A stretch of DNA of 64,000 bases from Zygnema cylindricum (taxonomy: Eukaryota; Streptophyta; Zygnematophyceae; Zygnematales; Zygnemataceae): positions 1 through 64,000 of the forward strand of contig JBBHKE010001115.1 of assembly GCA_037447655.1 (NCBI GenBank), in the 5' to 3' direction. The notes below the pieces were generated by a model. It saw nothing but the letters and a program-made list of their open reading frames with translations, ran no database searches and was not told the origin of the DNA. Position 1 is the first letter of the stretch, and each line of letters begins with the position of its first letter. A program made the position numbers and the translations under genes. This document shows, piece after piece, positions 32,471-43,004 of the stretch.

Positions 32471-35400
32471 CAATCTTTATTTTCAGACCGCACTTCTCCC
32501 TGCAAAAAATTAGCTTAGGGGAAGGCACAGGTTTGGTCATCATATCTGCTACCATCTCACTATCTGGTCTGTACTCTAAACTGATTATTTTGTTTTCTAC
32601 TTTCTCTCTAACAAAACTGAGTCTGATGTCCATGTGTTTGGCTTTAAAATGGTGTTTAGGATTGGCAGAGATAGCGATTGCTGCCTGATTATCACAAAAT
32701 ATTTTCTGCACACCACTCTTAAGGTGACCAAGCTCACCAAGCAAAGACTTGACCCACATCAATTCTTTTACAGCAGAGCAAGAGGCCATATACTCAGCCT
32801 CCATGGTGGACTGAGCAATAACCTTTTGCTGTTTGCTACTCCAACAGCAAGCCCCATCACCCACATATAATACATATCCAGAAGTACATCTCCTCATCGG
32901 AGCATCACCATAACTGGCATCACTCCAAGTAGTGATGTCAGTATTCTCCCCACCCAAATGCAACCATAGATCTCTAGTTCCTACCAAGTATCTAAGGACT
33001 CTCTTAGCTGCCTCCCAATCCTTCTTAGTGGGAGCATTTAGACTTCTACTCAGCACTCCTACAGCTGCAGCTAAATCCGGCCGGGTACAATTCATAAAAT
33101 AGATTAGACTTCCCACTACTTGCCTGTAAGGAATAGTCTGCATGAACTTCTGTTCATCAGGAGATAATTCCTCGTCTAAGACTATGACTCCTTCTTCCTC
33201 ACTCCCCTCACTTCCCTTCTTCAACTCCATTGGAGTTGTACAACTATTAGCTTTATCCATTTGAAATTTTTCAAGCATGTTCCCTATTGCTTCTTTTTGA
33301 GTCAATCTTATAATTTTCCTTTTTCGGTCTCTCTCTACTTGAATTCCCAAAATATATCTTGCTTCTCCCATATCCTTCATTTCAAATCTCCCCTTAAGAT
33401 CGGTTTTCAGTTTGTTAATTTTTTCCATTGATTTACTTAATACAAGCAAATCATCAACATAAATTGCAATAAATATCAAACCTTCCTCATCTTCGAAAAC
33501 ATAGATTGAGTGATCTGAGCTGATCCGAATATATCCCAGACCGGTAAGAAACTCATCAAGCTTCTTATTCCATTGTCGAGGTGCCTGTTTCAAACCATAA
33601 AGAGATTTAATCAGCCGGCATACCTTACTCTCCTCTCCTTCTTCCACAAACCCTTCGGGTTGTCGCATGAAGATCTCCTCTTCCAATTCTCCATGCAAAA
33701 AGGCTGTTTTTATGTCCATCTGGTGCACTTCCATGTCTTCCGCCGCCGCTAAACTGAGAAGTATGCGGACGGAGGGAAATCTGACCACCGGGGCAAAGGT
33801 TTCCTCGTAGTCAATTCCTTCCTTTTGTGTAAATCCCTTTGCCACTAATCTGGCCTTGTAGCGCTCGATTGTGTTATCTGGGTTCAGTTTTAGTTTGAAA
33901 ACCCACTTACAACCGATTGGTTTTCGGTTAGGTGGACAGTCCACCAGCTCCCAAGTATCGGCTGCCATGATTGAAGCCATCTCCTCATTGATGGCTATCT
34001 TCCACCGGTTTCTTTCTGGACAAGTCATTGCCTCTCCATAAGTTTGAGGTTCATCTTGATGAGATAGTTTAGTTACCTTGTTATTAACCTGTTTTTCTTG
34101 CAGTCTTTTGCTACTTCTCCTCCCCCCCTCAAAATCTGAGGCCGGAATAGATGGTTCTCGTGGATTCTTTCGAACAAACTCGGCTTCTCCCCTATCCCTT
34201 GATTCCGAATCAATTTCCACCACGTCTTCCGCTTCGAGTAGAGTTGTCACTGGAGTTTCCACAGCCGAGTCCTTTTCAGTCTGATTTGTTCCTGCAAGAA
34301 TGTCATCTTCTCTAAAACCTGGATAGTTAGGAAGCTCAAAGTCATCGGAATTTTCTGACTCAAATCTGATTTTTACTGACTTCGTATATTTGAAGGGATC
34401 TACAGACTTTCCTTCATCCATAACTACTAGATGCTTTACTAAGATTATATCTTCCCTTTTTAGATCATAAACTCTATATCCTTTAACATCTTCATCATAT
34501 CCTAATAAGTATCCTGGTTTTCCTTTAGGATCTAGCTTCCAATTGGACCGATCAGTATCTAGACTGAACACTTGACTGCCGAAAACCTTTAAGTGAGATA
34601 TGTCTGGTTTCCGGCCTGTCCATCTCTCATAAGGTGTTTGATCTTTTATAGCTGAAGTAAGAACTCTATTCTTGAGGTAATTAGCACAGTTCATTGCTTC
34701 TGCCCAAAACCTTTTCCCTATCCTTTAATCTGACAACATACTTCTAGCACTATCACTTAGTGTTCTATTTAACCTCTCAGCTACCCCATTCTGTTCAGGA
34801 TTTTCTGGAACTGTCTTTTGGTGTTGAACCCCATCTTCCCTCAGAAAATCCTCAAACTGGTTAGAAGTATACTCTCCACCATTGTCACTCCTTACTCTCT
34901 TGATTGGAGTTTCATGGAGTTTTTCGCTCCATGCTTTATATTGTCTAAAACAATCCTCAGCTTCGGACTTGTTTTTCAAAAAATATACCCGGGAATACCG
35001 AGACCAATCATCAGTTATAGTCATCATAAATCTCTTCCCCCCCGGTGAGGGCACTTTAGCCGGTCCCCAAATATCTGTGTGTACTAGATCTAGAATTTTT
35101 TCTCCCTTATAGGTGGCTGACTTAGGAAAGGGTAATCTGTGTGCTTTACCTTGAGCACATCCACTACAATCACTTATATCATCACTCTCACTGAACTGAA
35201 TCCCTTCCACCACTCCCATCTTTTTCATCTCTCTTAACTTATCTAGATTCACATGCCCAAGCCTCTTATGCCACATCATAATATCATGAACACCAGCATA
35301 ATAAAGTTTCTTCTTTTCATTACTTAAGATCAGCCTAAACATCCCATGGCTACCTTTCTCAGCAATGAAATAGACATCATCCTCAAAACTAGCAGTAAAG

Positions 35401-36824
35401 ACTCCTTCCCTAGTGCTAGTAAAAAAACCCTTATCATCTAATACTGATGTAGAGATAAGATTTTTGTTCAGCTCCGGAATAAACAATACATCGGAGAATG
35501 TTAATATGGATGTCTTTCCTTCTACTAACACTTTTAGATCTACCGATCCTACAAGAGTAGTGGTGACTATCCTCCCATCCCCGTACTCTATCTCTACGGT
35601 GGGAATCTTTCTTATCTTAGTGAACAGGTGTCTATCCTTACACATGTGCATGGAGGCACCTGAATCTACAATCCAGCCTACTTCACCTTTCAATCCACCG
35701 TAAGCACATTTCTGCCTCCGTGGAATTTCGACCTCATTTTTCGCCTCCAACTCCTCATCCAAAAGGAGCTCATCGTCCTCGTCCTCGGATTCAGCCTCAA
35801 GTACCTGTGTGACAAGGGCCTTTTTCTTTCCTCTCGGGGTACCACCGGTCTGCCCCTCCTTTAACCGAAGCTCAGTTAGCTTAGTGCACTCTGCCATATA
35901 GTGCCCCGGTTTCTTACAAAAATGACATAGTCCTTTGGGAGCCCTTGGTTCGAACTCATCGGCCGGTTTTTTCTGCTCCCTACCCCCATAGTTTCCGACC
36001 GGTTTTCGGGAATCCCTGTTCCTCCAATCAGTCGCTGTTGCCAAGGCTTGGCCACTCTTTCCTCCCCTTCGGATCTCAATTGTATTCTCTTGAACGAGAA
36101 TCATTCCTACCACTGAGTTCCATATCCACCTTGAGTCAGGCAAGTCCTGCACACGGTAAACTATGTTCACGAACTCATCAGGTAACTTCATCAGTAAACA
36201 GTTAACCTTTTCTTTTTCACTCAAATCTTTTCCCGCACTCTGTAGCTCCATGAAGAGTGTAGCAAGCTCATTGCAAAAATCCAACATATTTCCCCCTTTG
36301 TATACATACTCCTTAACTTTCTGATCAGCCAACTGTTGTTGCTGAATCGTACCACTTCGGTACATCTCTATAAGAGCCATCCAAAGATCGGATGCCCTTT
36401 CTACCTGCAAATGAGGACATGCAAGTCCTTGAGTGAGATGGCGTAGGATGAAGTGCTTTGCCGCCATATTGTTGAAGTCCCAGGTTTCAGTATCATTCTC
36501 CTCGTTCCTCGGAATAGGTGACATGAATGCTAAACCAGTTGCTATTGGTGTGGTCGCCTCCTTCTCCTTTCCTTTGTCCACCACCTCTCCTTCCTTTGTT
36601 TCCTCCGTTGAAGGTGAATCCTCTTTCCTGGTGAATCTGCTTCCTCCAAACCCTGGAGGAATTCCAAGACTTGATGGACGCCCCAATCGTCCACTCACTA
36701 TCCCCCAAAACCTTTTTTCGCATAGAGCTCCTATCATCATACTTTCCCAGTATATGAAGCCAGTTCCATTAAAGATTGGTACCCTAGAGGGTGGGCCCAT
36801 AACCTGTGACTCTGAGATCTCCAT
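32466..36824 (-). pseudogene. C2 gag-pol polyprotein with one internal stop
   Basis: 1453 codons in one frame, including the final stop, interrupted only by TAA at 34725-34727. Upstream part (699 residues): Gag, CCHC knuckle CHFCKKPGHYMAEC, protease WIVDSGASMHMC, pre-integrase WHKRLGHVNLDKL, and integrase with HTDIWGP, RSDNGGEYTSNQF and PEQNGVAERLNRTL (the D-D-E residues). Downstream part: reverse transcriptase with the catalytic YVDDLLVLS and RNase H with STMEAEYMASC and DNQAAIAIS. The stop follows RSMLSD, just past the integrase core, and separates it from reverse transcriptase. All catalytic motifs look intact, so this is a fresh loss. Readthrough or a tolerated stop is less likely but possible. 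The first ATG (36824) lies inside the LTR; the next in-frame ATG lies within the primer-binding site. Confidence 0.93.
36790..36804 (-). promoter_or_regulatory. C2 primer-binding site of half-tRNA type (initiator tRNA-Met anticodon arm)
   Basis: On the plus strand GTGGGCCCATAACC abuts the LTR. As far as I recall the tRNA sequence, it is the same as the 5' side of the anticodon arm of plant initiator tRNA-Met, with CAT as the anticodon. The minus-strand primer site therefore pairs with an internal tRNA segment ending after the anticodon loop. Drosophila copia and, I recall, Volvox Osser use such a cleaved tRNA primer. Confidence 0.8.
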
Positions 36825-37846
36825 AAGTCCTCAGAGTGGACAGCTTCCAAGAAGCCTCTAGGATAATCCTGACCCCTTAGTGTTTAAGCAAAAATAACTG
36901 CCACCCTGGCAGACAAAAACCCTGACCAACTTCACCCCTGTGAAGACAAGACTCCCCTGAGTCGATAGCAAAAAGAATCTCTGAATTTGCTCCCCTGAGC
37001 AGTAAGTTATGGGGGGTCAAAGTTGACCTTTTGTACAGAAGCTCTCTGGGAGAGGGGGTCCTATCTTCTAATTTTTCTAAGTCCTATCTCTCTCACAGAC
37101 TCTATCTACTGATGTACGGAACCAATCAGAATTGAGTTCCGTACGTAAAAGTACAGCCGCCGGTGTACTTTATGTACGGACATTGTACGACATGCCCTAA
37201 ATGTCGACACATGTCAAATCCGGATTCGGTGCCATAATCTCCGGAGATTCTACGATCCAACGGAATTTCGCCACGCGTCATCCGATGTGGCGATGGCCAC
37301 AAACCGCCGAAATCTTCCTCCGCGATCTCGGCGCTAATCCCGGCCGTCCGATTAAATTCGGATTTAATCGTGGCCGTAATAAATACATGCGCAGTATTTA
37401 TTTCACTTCCGAAACAAATGCGCGGTATTGATTCGTAATCCGTACCGTCATTCGTACCGGATCTATGTATCCCGTAAACCGTAACAGTTAAATGAATTAT
37501 CGTACATATACGTGTTTAATTAATTATCAAACTATATACTATGTAACACTAATCTTAGACTTAACGGCTAAGGCTACCGGCTACTTCCTATCTGCCGGCC
37601 GGCAGGTACAGGGATCAAATCCTGCCGCCGGCGCTTAACTTTTAATTAAATAAATAAACCCTAGTATTAAATTCCCGTAAACTTCAGGATAGCCAAGGTA
37701 GCCATGGCTCTAGCTTCCTCTCCAACTTCTCAGTGACTGCAACAAGTTTGAGAGTTGGAGAGAGAAGTTAGAGGTAGACTGCCTCGGCTTCTTTCTATAT
37801 TTCTATTTAGACCTAGAAAATACTAATAAATCCATTAGTTTCTACA
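36805..37846 (-). repeat. 5' LTR of C2 (right in the window)
   Basis: Same length as the other LTR. The visible difference is GATCTCC here against GACCTCC at 31422-31428. It contains the element's presumed promoter on the minus strand and the first ATG of the gag frame. Confidence 0.92.
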
Positions 37847-37951
37847 TAAAATTTGTTACTAGGCCGACAAAATGGAGCGGACTTGTAGTAAACGCTGCAA
37901 GTAGACTTGTCTGTACATTTACTGGGACCGCCTAATGGAATGTCACCCTAA

Positions 37952-39617
37952 GGGTGGCCTTCCATTATGTGTTTCAGTAATCGTACGGAACACTTTACTG
38001 AAGGGCGTGCCTTCCATTAGATCGCGTCAGTAAACCACTTTTTATTTGCGTGGCTCATTCTGGTTGGTAAAAGGTAGGTTAATATTCGATGCTAAAAATC
38101 TTGAAAGAATCTTAGAATGCATTGTTTGAACGCAATATCTGTACGAGCACAGGTAATATTTGGACCAACAAAGGTAATATCTGTACCAACGGAGGTAATT
38201 AATGACACGTACACACGACATTATAATGCACTACCTAAAATTTAAAAACGCATCGACAAAAAGGCGGCGGCAAACTTTGATGGTGGGAGCGTGACTGGAT
38301 AATTTCGGCGGATTTGCATCCACCCTGTCATAAGGCACATGGCCCTTGCGAAGTGTACGCACATACGCGTCCGCTCATCGTGGATTTTTTTTCCCTTTTC
38401 CACGCGGCCCATTTTTACACGTTTCAGTATCTGAGAAGTGTCCTCGCTGTGCACGGTCGTCGAAAACTGTAGGGTTGGTGACGTGGCGTCTCGGATAAAA
38501 AACATAATGGCATCCGACGATCAGAATTTACACCTACAACCTTGGACATTTTTCCGTAATGATGTTTTCTAGTGTTGTGTATCGGTAAGGATTTGCCGAT
38601 AACCGATATGGGTCTTTTTTCTGGGACCTGATAATCGATATATTGGTACGATATATCGCTATCGGTCTTATCGGCGAAAATGCCGATAACGATAACTATC
38701 GGCGATAACTGTACGAGCCCTACAGATAACTGTATGGCATGTACACTCAACTGTACGTCTTATTCCCCCGACGCGCCCTACTCACAACCCCTGAGGTACC
38801 TACCAATCAGATCATTTGTACAAGCCGAAAGTACAGTAGCCGGCATAAGATGTGTACGGCTTTAGTACGGCTCCAGTTAAAACGATGTACCTTTCACATC
38901 CGACACCGTGGCTTTGTCCCTTTATTTTTTGGGATCCACTGGAAACCTGCCACGTGTCAATCCGTCGGCTTTTTTGGCAAAAGCCGCCAAAAAAGCCATT
39001 CCGAGATGTCGGCGCTCACGCTGACCGTCCGCTCGTATTTTCTCATTGAATGTCGTCCGTTCGATTTCGGCGGCGCGCATAATGTTATTTTGCATCCGTT
39101 GTACTTTGTGTCCGCCGTCTTTATACCGTTCCATGATAACCAGTTTATCAGTATAATTCCGTATGTTCCCGTAAAATTTATGTTCAGTTAACCGCCCAAA
39201 AAGTACTACAAAGTGCAACGTATTTTTTCGTCAAATTCCGTACATATCCCGTAAAAATCGGTACATTTCTCGTAAATTTACCGTTCAGTTTACCGGACAG
39301 AAAGCACTCCGGACAAAAAGTACAAAAAGTACAAATATATCGGGACCGCTGACTGTTTGATAACCGATAACTATCGGTATCGGTGTTATCGCGATAAGTT
39401 TTTTACCGATACACAACACTAATGTTTTCCTTAGGAAAAAAAAAGTGGCGTCTCTGATAAAAAGTATAATGGCATCCGACGATCAGAATTTACGCCTTCA
39501 ACCTTGGACATTTTTCCGTAATGATGTTTTCCTTAGAAAAAAAAAAGGTACGGACCTGTACGAAATGGTACGACCCTCAGTAAACAACCCCACTTTTTCG
39601 CTAATGGAAGGCCACCC
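37952..39617. mobile_element. Harbinger-like element W
   Basis: Terminal repeats GGGTGGCCTTCCATTA at the left and its exact complement at the right, with target copies TAA at 37949-37951 and 39618-39620. The left TAA is shared with element Z, so the two elements sit back to back. The interior contains the hAT-like element 38570-39421 and two copies of a ~90 bp stretch (about 38478-38568 and 39445-39533) around it. Confidence 0.8.
38570..39421. mobile_element. hAT-like small element, copy 2, with clean 8 bp target duplication
   Basis: Ends TAGTGTTGTGTATCGG and its complement, flanked by ATGTTTTC at 38562-38569 and 39422-39429. An 8 bp duplication and TAGTGTTG-like ends indicate the hAT superfamily. 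It encodes no transposase. Its outer parts are made of CGATAT(AT)CG and TATCGGCGATAAC words. Its centre (about 38700-39300) resembles part of the C2 LTR. Confidence 0.88.
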
Positions 39618-39620
39618 TAA

Positions 39621-40710
39621 AACATATTTTTTCTGTGCACACATGTCCAGTTCATGATTGGAGACCACCAATCGGAAGGTGAGATCCTTGTGTTTCAGTC
39701 GGAACCCTCGGATTAAAAATCCGACAAATGTGCACAAATTTAAGGGGCTAATAAAGACACTAACTTGCGGGTCAAACCGCCTGGAGAGCCGGTTTTAGTC
39801 AAAGTAACACCTAAAACGACTAATAGATTGCGCGTTTCACACGATTCTGAATATTTTTACACGTACGAAATACGAAAATGGCGTCAGTAGCAATTACAAA
39901 GAACCGGGTATATATGAAAACCATCCCACATGCATTTTATTTAGTGTGGTGAGATCTATTTGTATTTTACCGTACTGAGGTGTGCTGTAGAGAAACGGTA
40001 CGGTACGAGATGTACGAGATGTCTTTTCGGATCTATCGTAGGTTTCTTGCCAGTGTGGAGCTTACGACGAATTTCGCATATTGAGGTCCCCTATCGCGAG
40101 CCGCGCACGTTCGAAACGCACCGTCCATACTTAAATATTTTAATCGTTTTAGTGCGAAATAATAAAATACAATACTATTTAGTTCAAGGATGGCAGATTG
40201 TAGTCCACTTCCCCAACACCATGTATCCGTTATTAAGGTTAATGTTTTTTTCGCCACCCAAAACATATTTTATCCGTACACACGTTTCCGATTTTCAATT
40301 TGAAACCGCCAATTGGAAGCTAAGAATCTTACCTTTCAATCGCAACCGCCAGATTGACAATCCGACAAGAGTGTACGGAAAAAATAAGTTTTAACTTTTA
40401 AGTGGCAAAAAAAACATCAACACTAGTAGCGATACACGGTGTACTGTACTGATAACACTGTTTTAATATTTTCGGCCTTATTCCGTTCTGCCAATTTAGT
40501 ACGAACTAAAACATATCGTGCGATCGCACTGCCACAGCACAATCCGGAGCAAGGTTAGGGTAAGTTCAATGAACTAAGTTTTGAAGGTGTTGACCATCCA
40601 CCCACTCGAAGTAGGAAAAGAAGAAAAAAACTTTGGAAGAAAAAAGAAAAGGAAAAGCAAAAAAAAGGAAAAGAAATTTAAATCAATTGAACTTGGGAGT
40701 TTCCGTACAT
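39621..40710. other. Upstream region of the plastid gene
   Basis: No gene is recognised in the open frames here. A purine-rich stretch at 40615-40685 (GAAGAAAAAAACTTTGG...) lies in the presumed 5' UTR directly before the start codon. No TATA box could be assigned with confidence. Confidence 0.4.
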
Positions 40711-41879
40711 ATGGCTACTACTCTTTTGTCGCCACTCTCTTTAACTCCTTTGTCGTTTATCAAGGATGGCCCTGTCTTAGGAAAAAATAAAAGGGTGTTG
40801 AATACAAAAATAGGGTTTAAAAATGCGAAAATTCGATCCATGAAATTAAATTCCTTGAGGAGGAGTTTACATGTAGTCAGAGCTATGGGAGAGGAAACCG
40901 AAAACAAAACTGTAACTAAAACGGAAACCGTAACTGAAACTGTAACTGAAACTGGAGAAGGGAAGATAGGTGAGTAAAATCTCAGGAGAAAAAATGGGGT
41001 AAAGGAAGAGAAAAGGTTAAGAAAAAAAAAAGGTGAAAATGGGTGATACTAAAAATAGGTCAAGAAATAACTCAAATAAGTAAAGATAGAAATTCGTATT
41101 TTTAAGAAAATCAGAGTTTTTAGAAATGGATTTTTTCAAAGAAGTGGGCGAGAACAAAATCAATGAATAAGACAAAAAATAATTAAGCAATCAATAAGTG
41201 GGTAACGTAAAAACAAGTAAATAAAAAAGTAAAGAGAAAAATGGGTGATTTTTTAGGAAATGGGTATTTTAAAGAAATGGATAATTCTAGAGAAATAGAT
41301 GAGAACAAAATAAATAAATAAGTAAAATAAGGATAAAAATGGACAATTTTAAGTTATAAATGCGGTAATATGAAGGATAAAAAACGAGGTTGTTTGAAAT
41401 TTTTGAAACAGTAGATTTGGATTTTTTAGAGATGCTGAATAAACATGAAACCCTATAAACTTTAAAACCCCTTAAACCCCTTTTAAAATGTCCCTTTTGT
41501 AGTACCTTTTAAATCCTCCGTAACTCCTTAGTACTCTTTTAAAATACCCTTTACACCCTTTTATACCCCTTTATACCCCTCTATGCCCCTTATATAATTA
41601 TACCCCTTCAAAATACACTGTTATACCCCTAAATACCCCGTTCAAACACTCCTTTATATCCCTTTCAGATACCCCTTTGTACCCCTTTCTATACTTCTTT
41701 ATACCCCTTTTTGTTGTCCAGGGAGTGCAAGGAAGGAGAGGGAGAGAGGGCAGTTGACGGCCATAGTCACCGGAGCCATTTCTATCGCTTTGGGGGTTGC
41801 TTACCTCATTCTAGTCACCGTTCTAGACACGAGAGGGATAGAATTGATCCCTCCACCCCCTGAGGCTTATGGAGAATAG
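40711..41879 (+). CDS. Plastid-targeted small membrane protein (two exons)
   Basis: Exons 40711-40969 and 41722-41879 join in phase 1 (donor G|GTGAGT, acceptor GTCCAG) to give 138 residues. The N-terminus MATTLLSPLSLTPLSF with later basic and hydroxylated residues and VVRAM near residue 67 looks like a chloroplast transit peptide. A Thr/Glu-rich stretch follows (TKTETVTETVTETGEG), then the conserved-looking C-terminus RRGQ-like RGQLTAIVTGAISIALG, one membrane span (IALGVAYLILVTVL), and the tail DTRGIELIPPPPEAYGE. This tail and span resemble a family of small, uncharacterised chloroplast envelope proteins of land plants that I recall only in outline; function is unknown. The upstream frame extends to 40633, but the transit peptide fixes the start at 40711. 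Low sequence complexity is confined to the mid-region. Confidence 0.82.
40970..41721 (+). other. Intron of the plastid gene
   Basis: 752 bp. The first half is AT-rich with AATAAATAAGTAAA words. The second half (about 41455-41710) is a degenerate minisatellite of TACCCCTTTA/AACCCCTTTT words. Confidence 0.75.
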
Positions 41880-42180
41880 ACAGGGATAGAAAGATAGAGG
41901 GATAGAGGGATAGAGTGTAGAGGTACTCTCTCCATCCCCCGAGGCTTACGGGGAATAAAGAGGGATAGAGTTACTCCTTCCACCCCCCTAGTCTTATGGA
42001 GAGTAGAGACGGATAGGATTCTCTCCCTCCACCCCCCGAGGCTTACGGAGAATAGAGAGGGGTAGAGGGATAGAGTTAACTTCCTCCACCCCCCGTGGCT
42101 TATGAAGAATAGAGGGATAGAATCACCCCCCTCCACCACCCTTGGCTTAGGGAGAATAGAGAGGGGTAGAGGGATTGAGG
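41850..42180 (+). repeat. Minisatellite derived from the plastid gene's terminal codons
   Basis: Five to six diverged units of about 55-70 bp. Each unit starts with CTCCACCCCC.GAGGCTTA and GGAGAATAGA, the codons for the last residues PPPPEAYGE plus the TAG stop, followed by a variable number of GGGATAGA words. The first unit is the gene's own end, and the others lie in the 3' UTR or beyond. On the minus strand it yields a 90-residue open frame that I regard as a shadow. Confidence 0.85.
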
Positions 42181-42199
42181 GATACTTTTTCCCGCTCTA

Positions 42200-43004
42200 A
42201 AATTTGGGGTTTTTTTTTTTTTGTTTTGTTTTTTAGGGATGCTTGATTCCGGTCAACCTGAAGTTTTGTGCAAAAAAAGAAAAGTTATTTGTTGAAATAA
42301 TTTTGTTTGAGTTCAATTCAATTGTTTTTGTAAAATGGTTTCCATTGTAGTTTAATTATTATTTTGATATTTAGTTTTGAGAGTTGATAAGCTTAAAATT
42401 AGTAACCGAGAAAATAGACATTGAAATTTGTGGAAATTATTCTATACATTGTTAAAAAAAATTCTGTTTTTTTTTTTTTTTTTTTTTTTTTTGTTTTTTT
42501 TGTTTTTTGTTTTTTTCTTTTTTTTTTTTTTTTTTGTGTTTCATGCTTCCGTTTTTTCTTTTTGCATTACTCCTTTTTTTAGTTTTTCATTTTTTGACCC
42601 TAATTCTCTTATTATTGTTATCGCTGTTATTTTTTCACTTCCCCCGTTTGTCACAAAATTATCAAACAGCTTTTCTTGGTAATGGTTCGAGGTTCCCTCT
42701 CCCTCCACTTTTTTCTGTCTTTCTCCCTTGCTTACTCTTTTTTTTCTCCCTCCCTCCTCTCTCCTTACCCCATTCGTTCTTTCCCCTTCTAACTCCTATC
42801 TCCATTCTCTTCCTTCTCCCTTCCTCATCTCCCTCTCTATATCAGGTTAATCTTCCTCACTCTTCTCCCTTTACTTCTTTCATTCTTTCCTCTTCTCCCG
42901 CCTCCCTCAATCCTCCCCCCCCTTCTTCCTCTCCCTCTCCATAGCACTCTCCCCTTCATTAGCTCTCTCCTTTTCCCCTCCCTCCGTTCTCTTCCCCTTG
43001 CCCC
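42200..43004. repeat. Poly-T and pyrimidine-rich tracts
   Basis: Long T runs (42465-42540) and then CTCCCTTCTCCC-type sequence up to the copia LTR at 43005. No gene is supported; the long Phe/Ser/Leu-rich frames are low-complexity artefacts. Confidence 0.8.

Larger units (their letters stand above)
31411..37846 (-). mobile_element. Young, nearly intact Ty1/copia retrotransposon (element C2)
   Basis: Two 1042 bp LTRs (31411-32452 and 36805-37846) in which I can see a single difference by eye, a 5 bp target duplication TAAAA (31406-31410 and 37847-37851), one long gag-pol frame with a single premature stop, a polypurine tract and a primer-binding site. It is inserted in element Z. By the near-identity of its LTRs it is one of the youngest events in the window. 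Confidence 0.95.
30769..37948. mobile_element. Harbinger-like small element Z, split by the young copia
   Basis: Terminal inverted repeats GGGTGACGTTCCATTAG (left) and its one-mismatch complement (right end 37932-37948), flanked by the 3 bp target duplication TAA at 30766-30768 and 37949-37951. GGG-starting ends with a TWA duplication fit PIF/Harbinger elements. Without the copia insertion and its target copy it is about 739 bp. No transposase is encoded. Confidence 0.8.

Noticed and set aside
39960-40394. 144-residue plus-strand frame as a gene
   Set aside because: No domain recognised, GTAC-rich repeat-like DNA on both strands, and an overlapping minus-strand frame of similar quality.
40633-40710. 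Extended N-terminus of the plastid protein (MEEKRKGKAKKRK...)
   Set aside because: A Lys-rich stretch would precede a transit peptide that must be N-terminal. The A-rich DNA fits a 5' UTR better.
41867-42139. 90-residue minus-strand frame
   Set aside because: Antisense of the minisatellite behind the plastid gene.
42428-42944. Phe-rich 84 and 145 residue frames
   Set aside because: Poly-T and pyrimidine low-complexity sequence.
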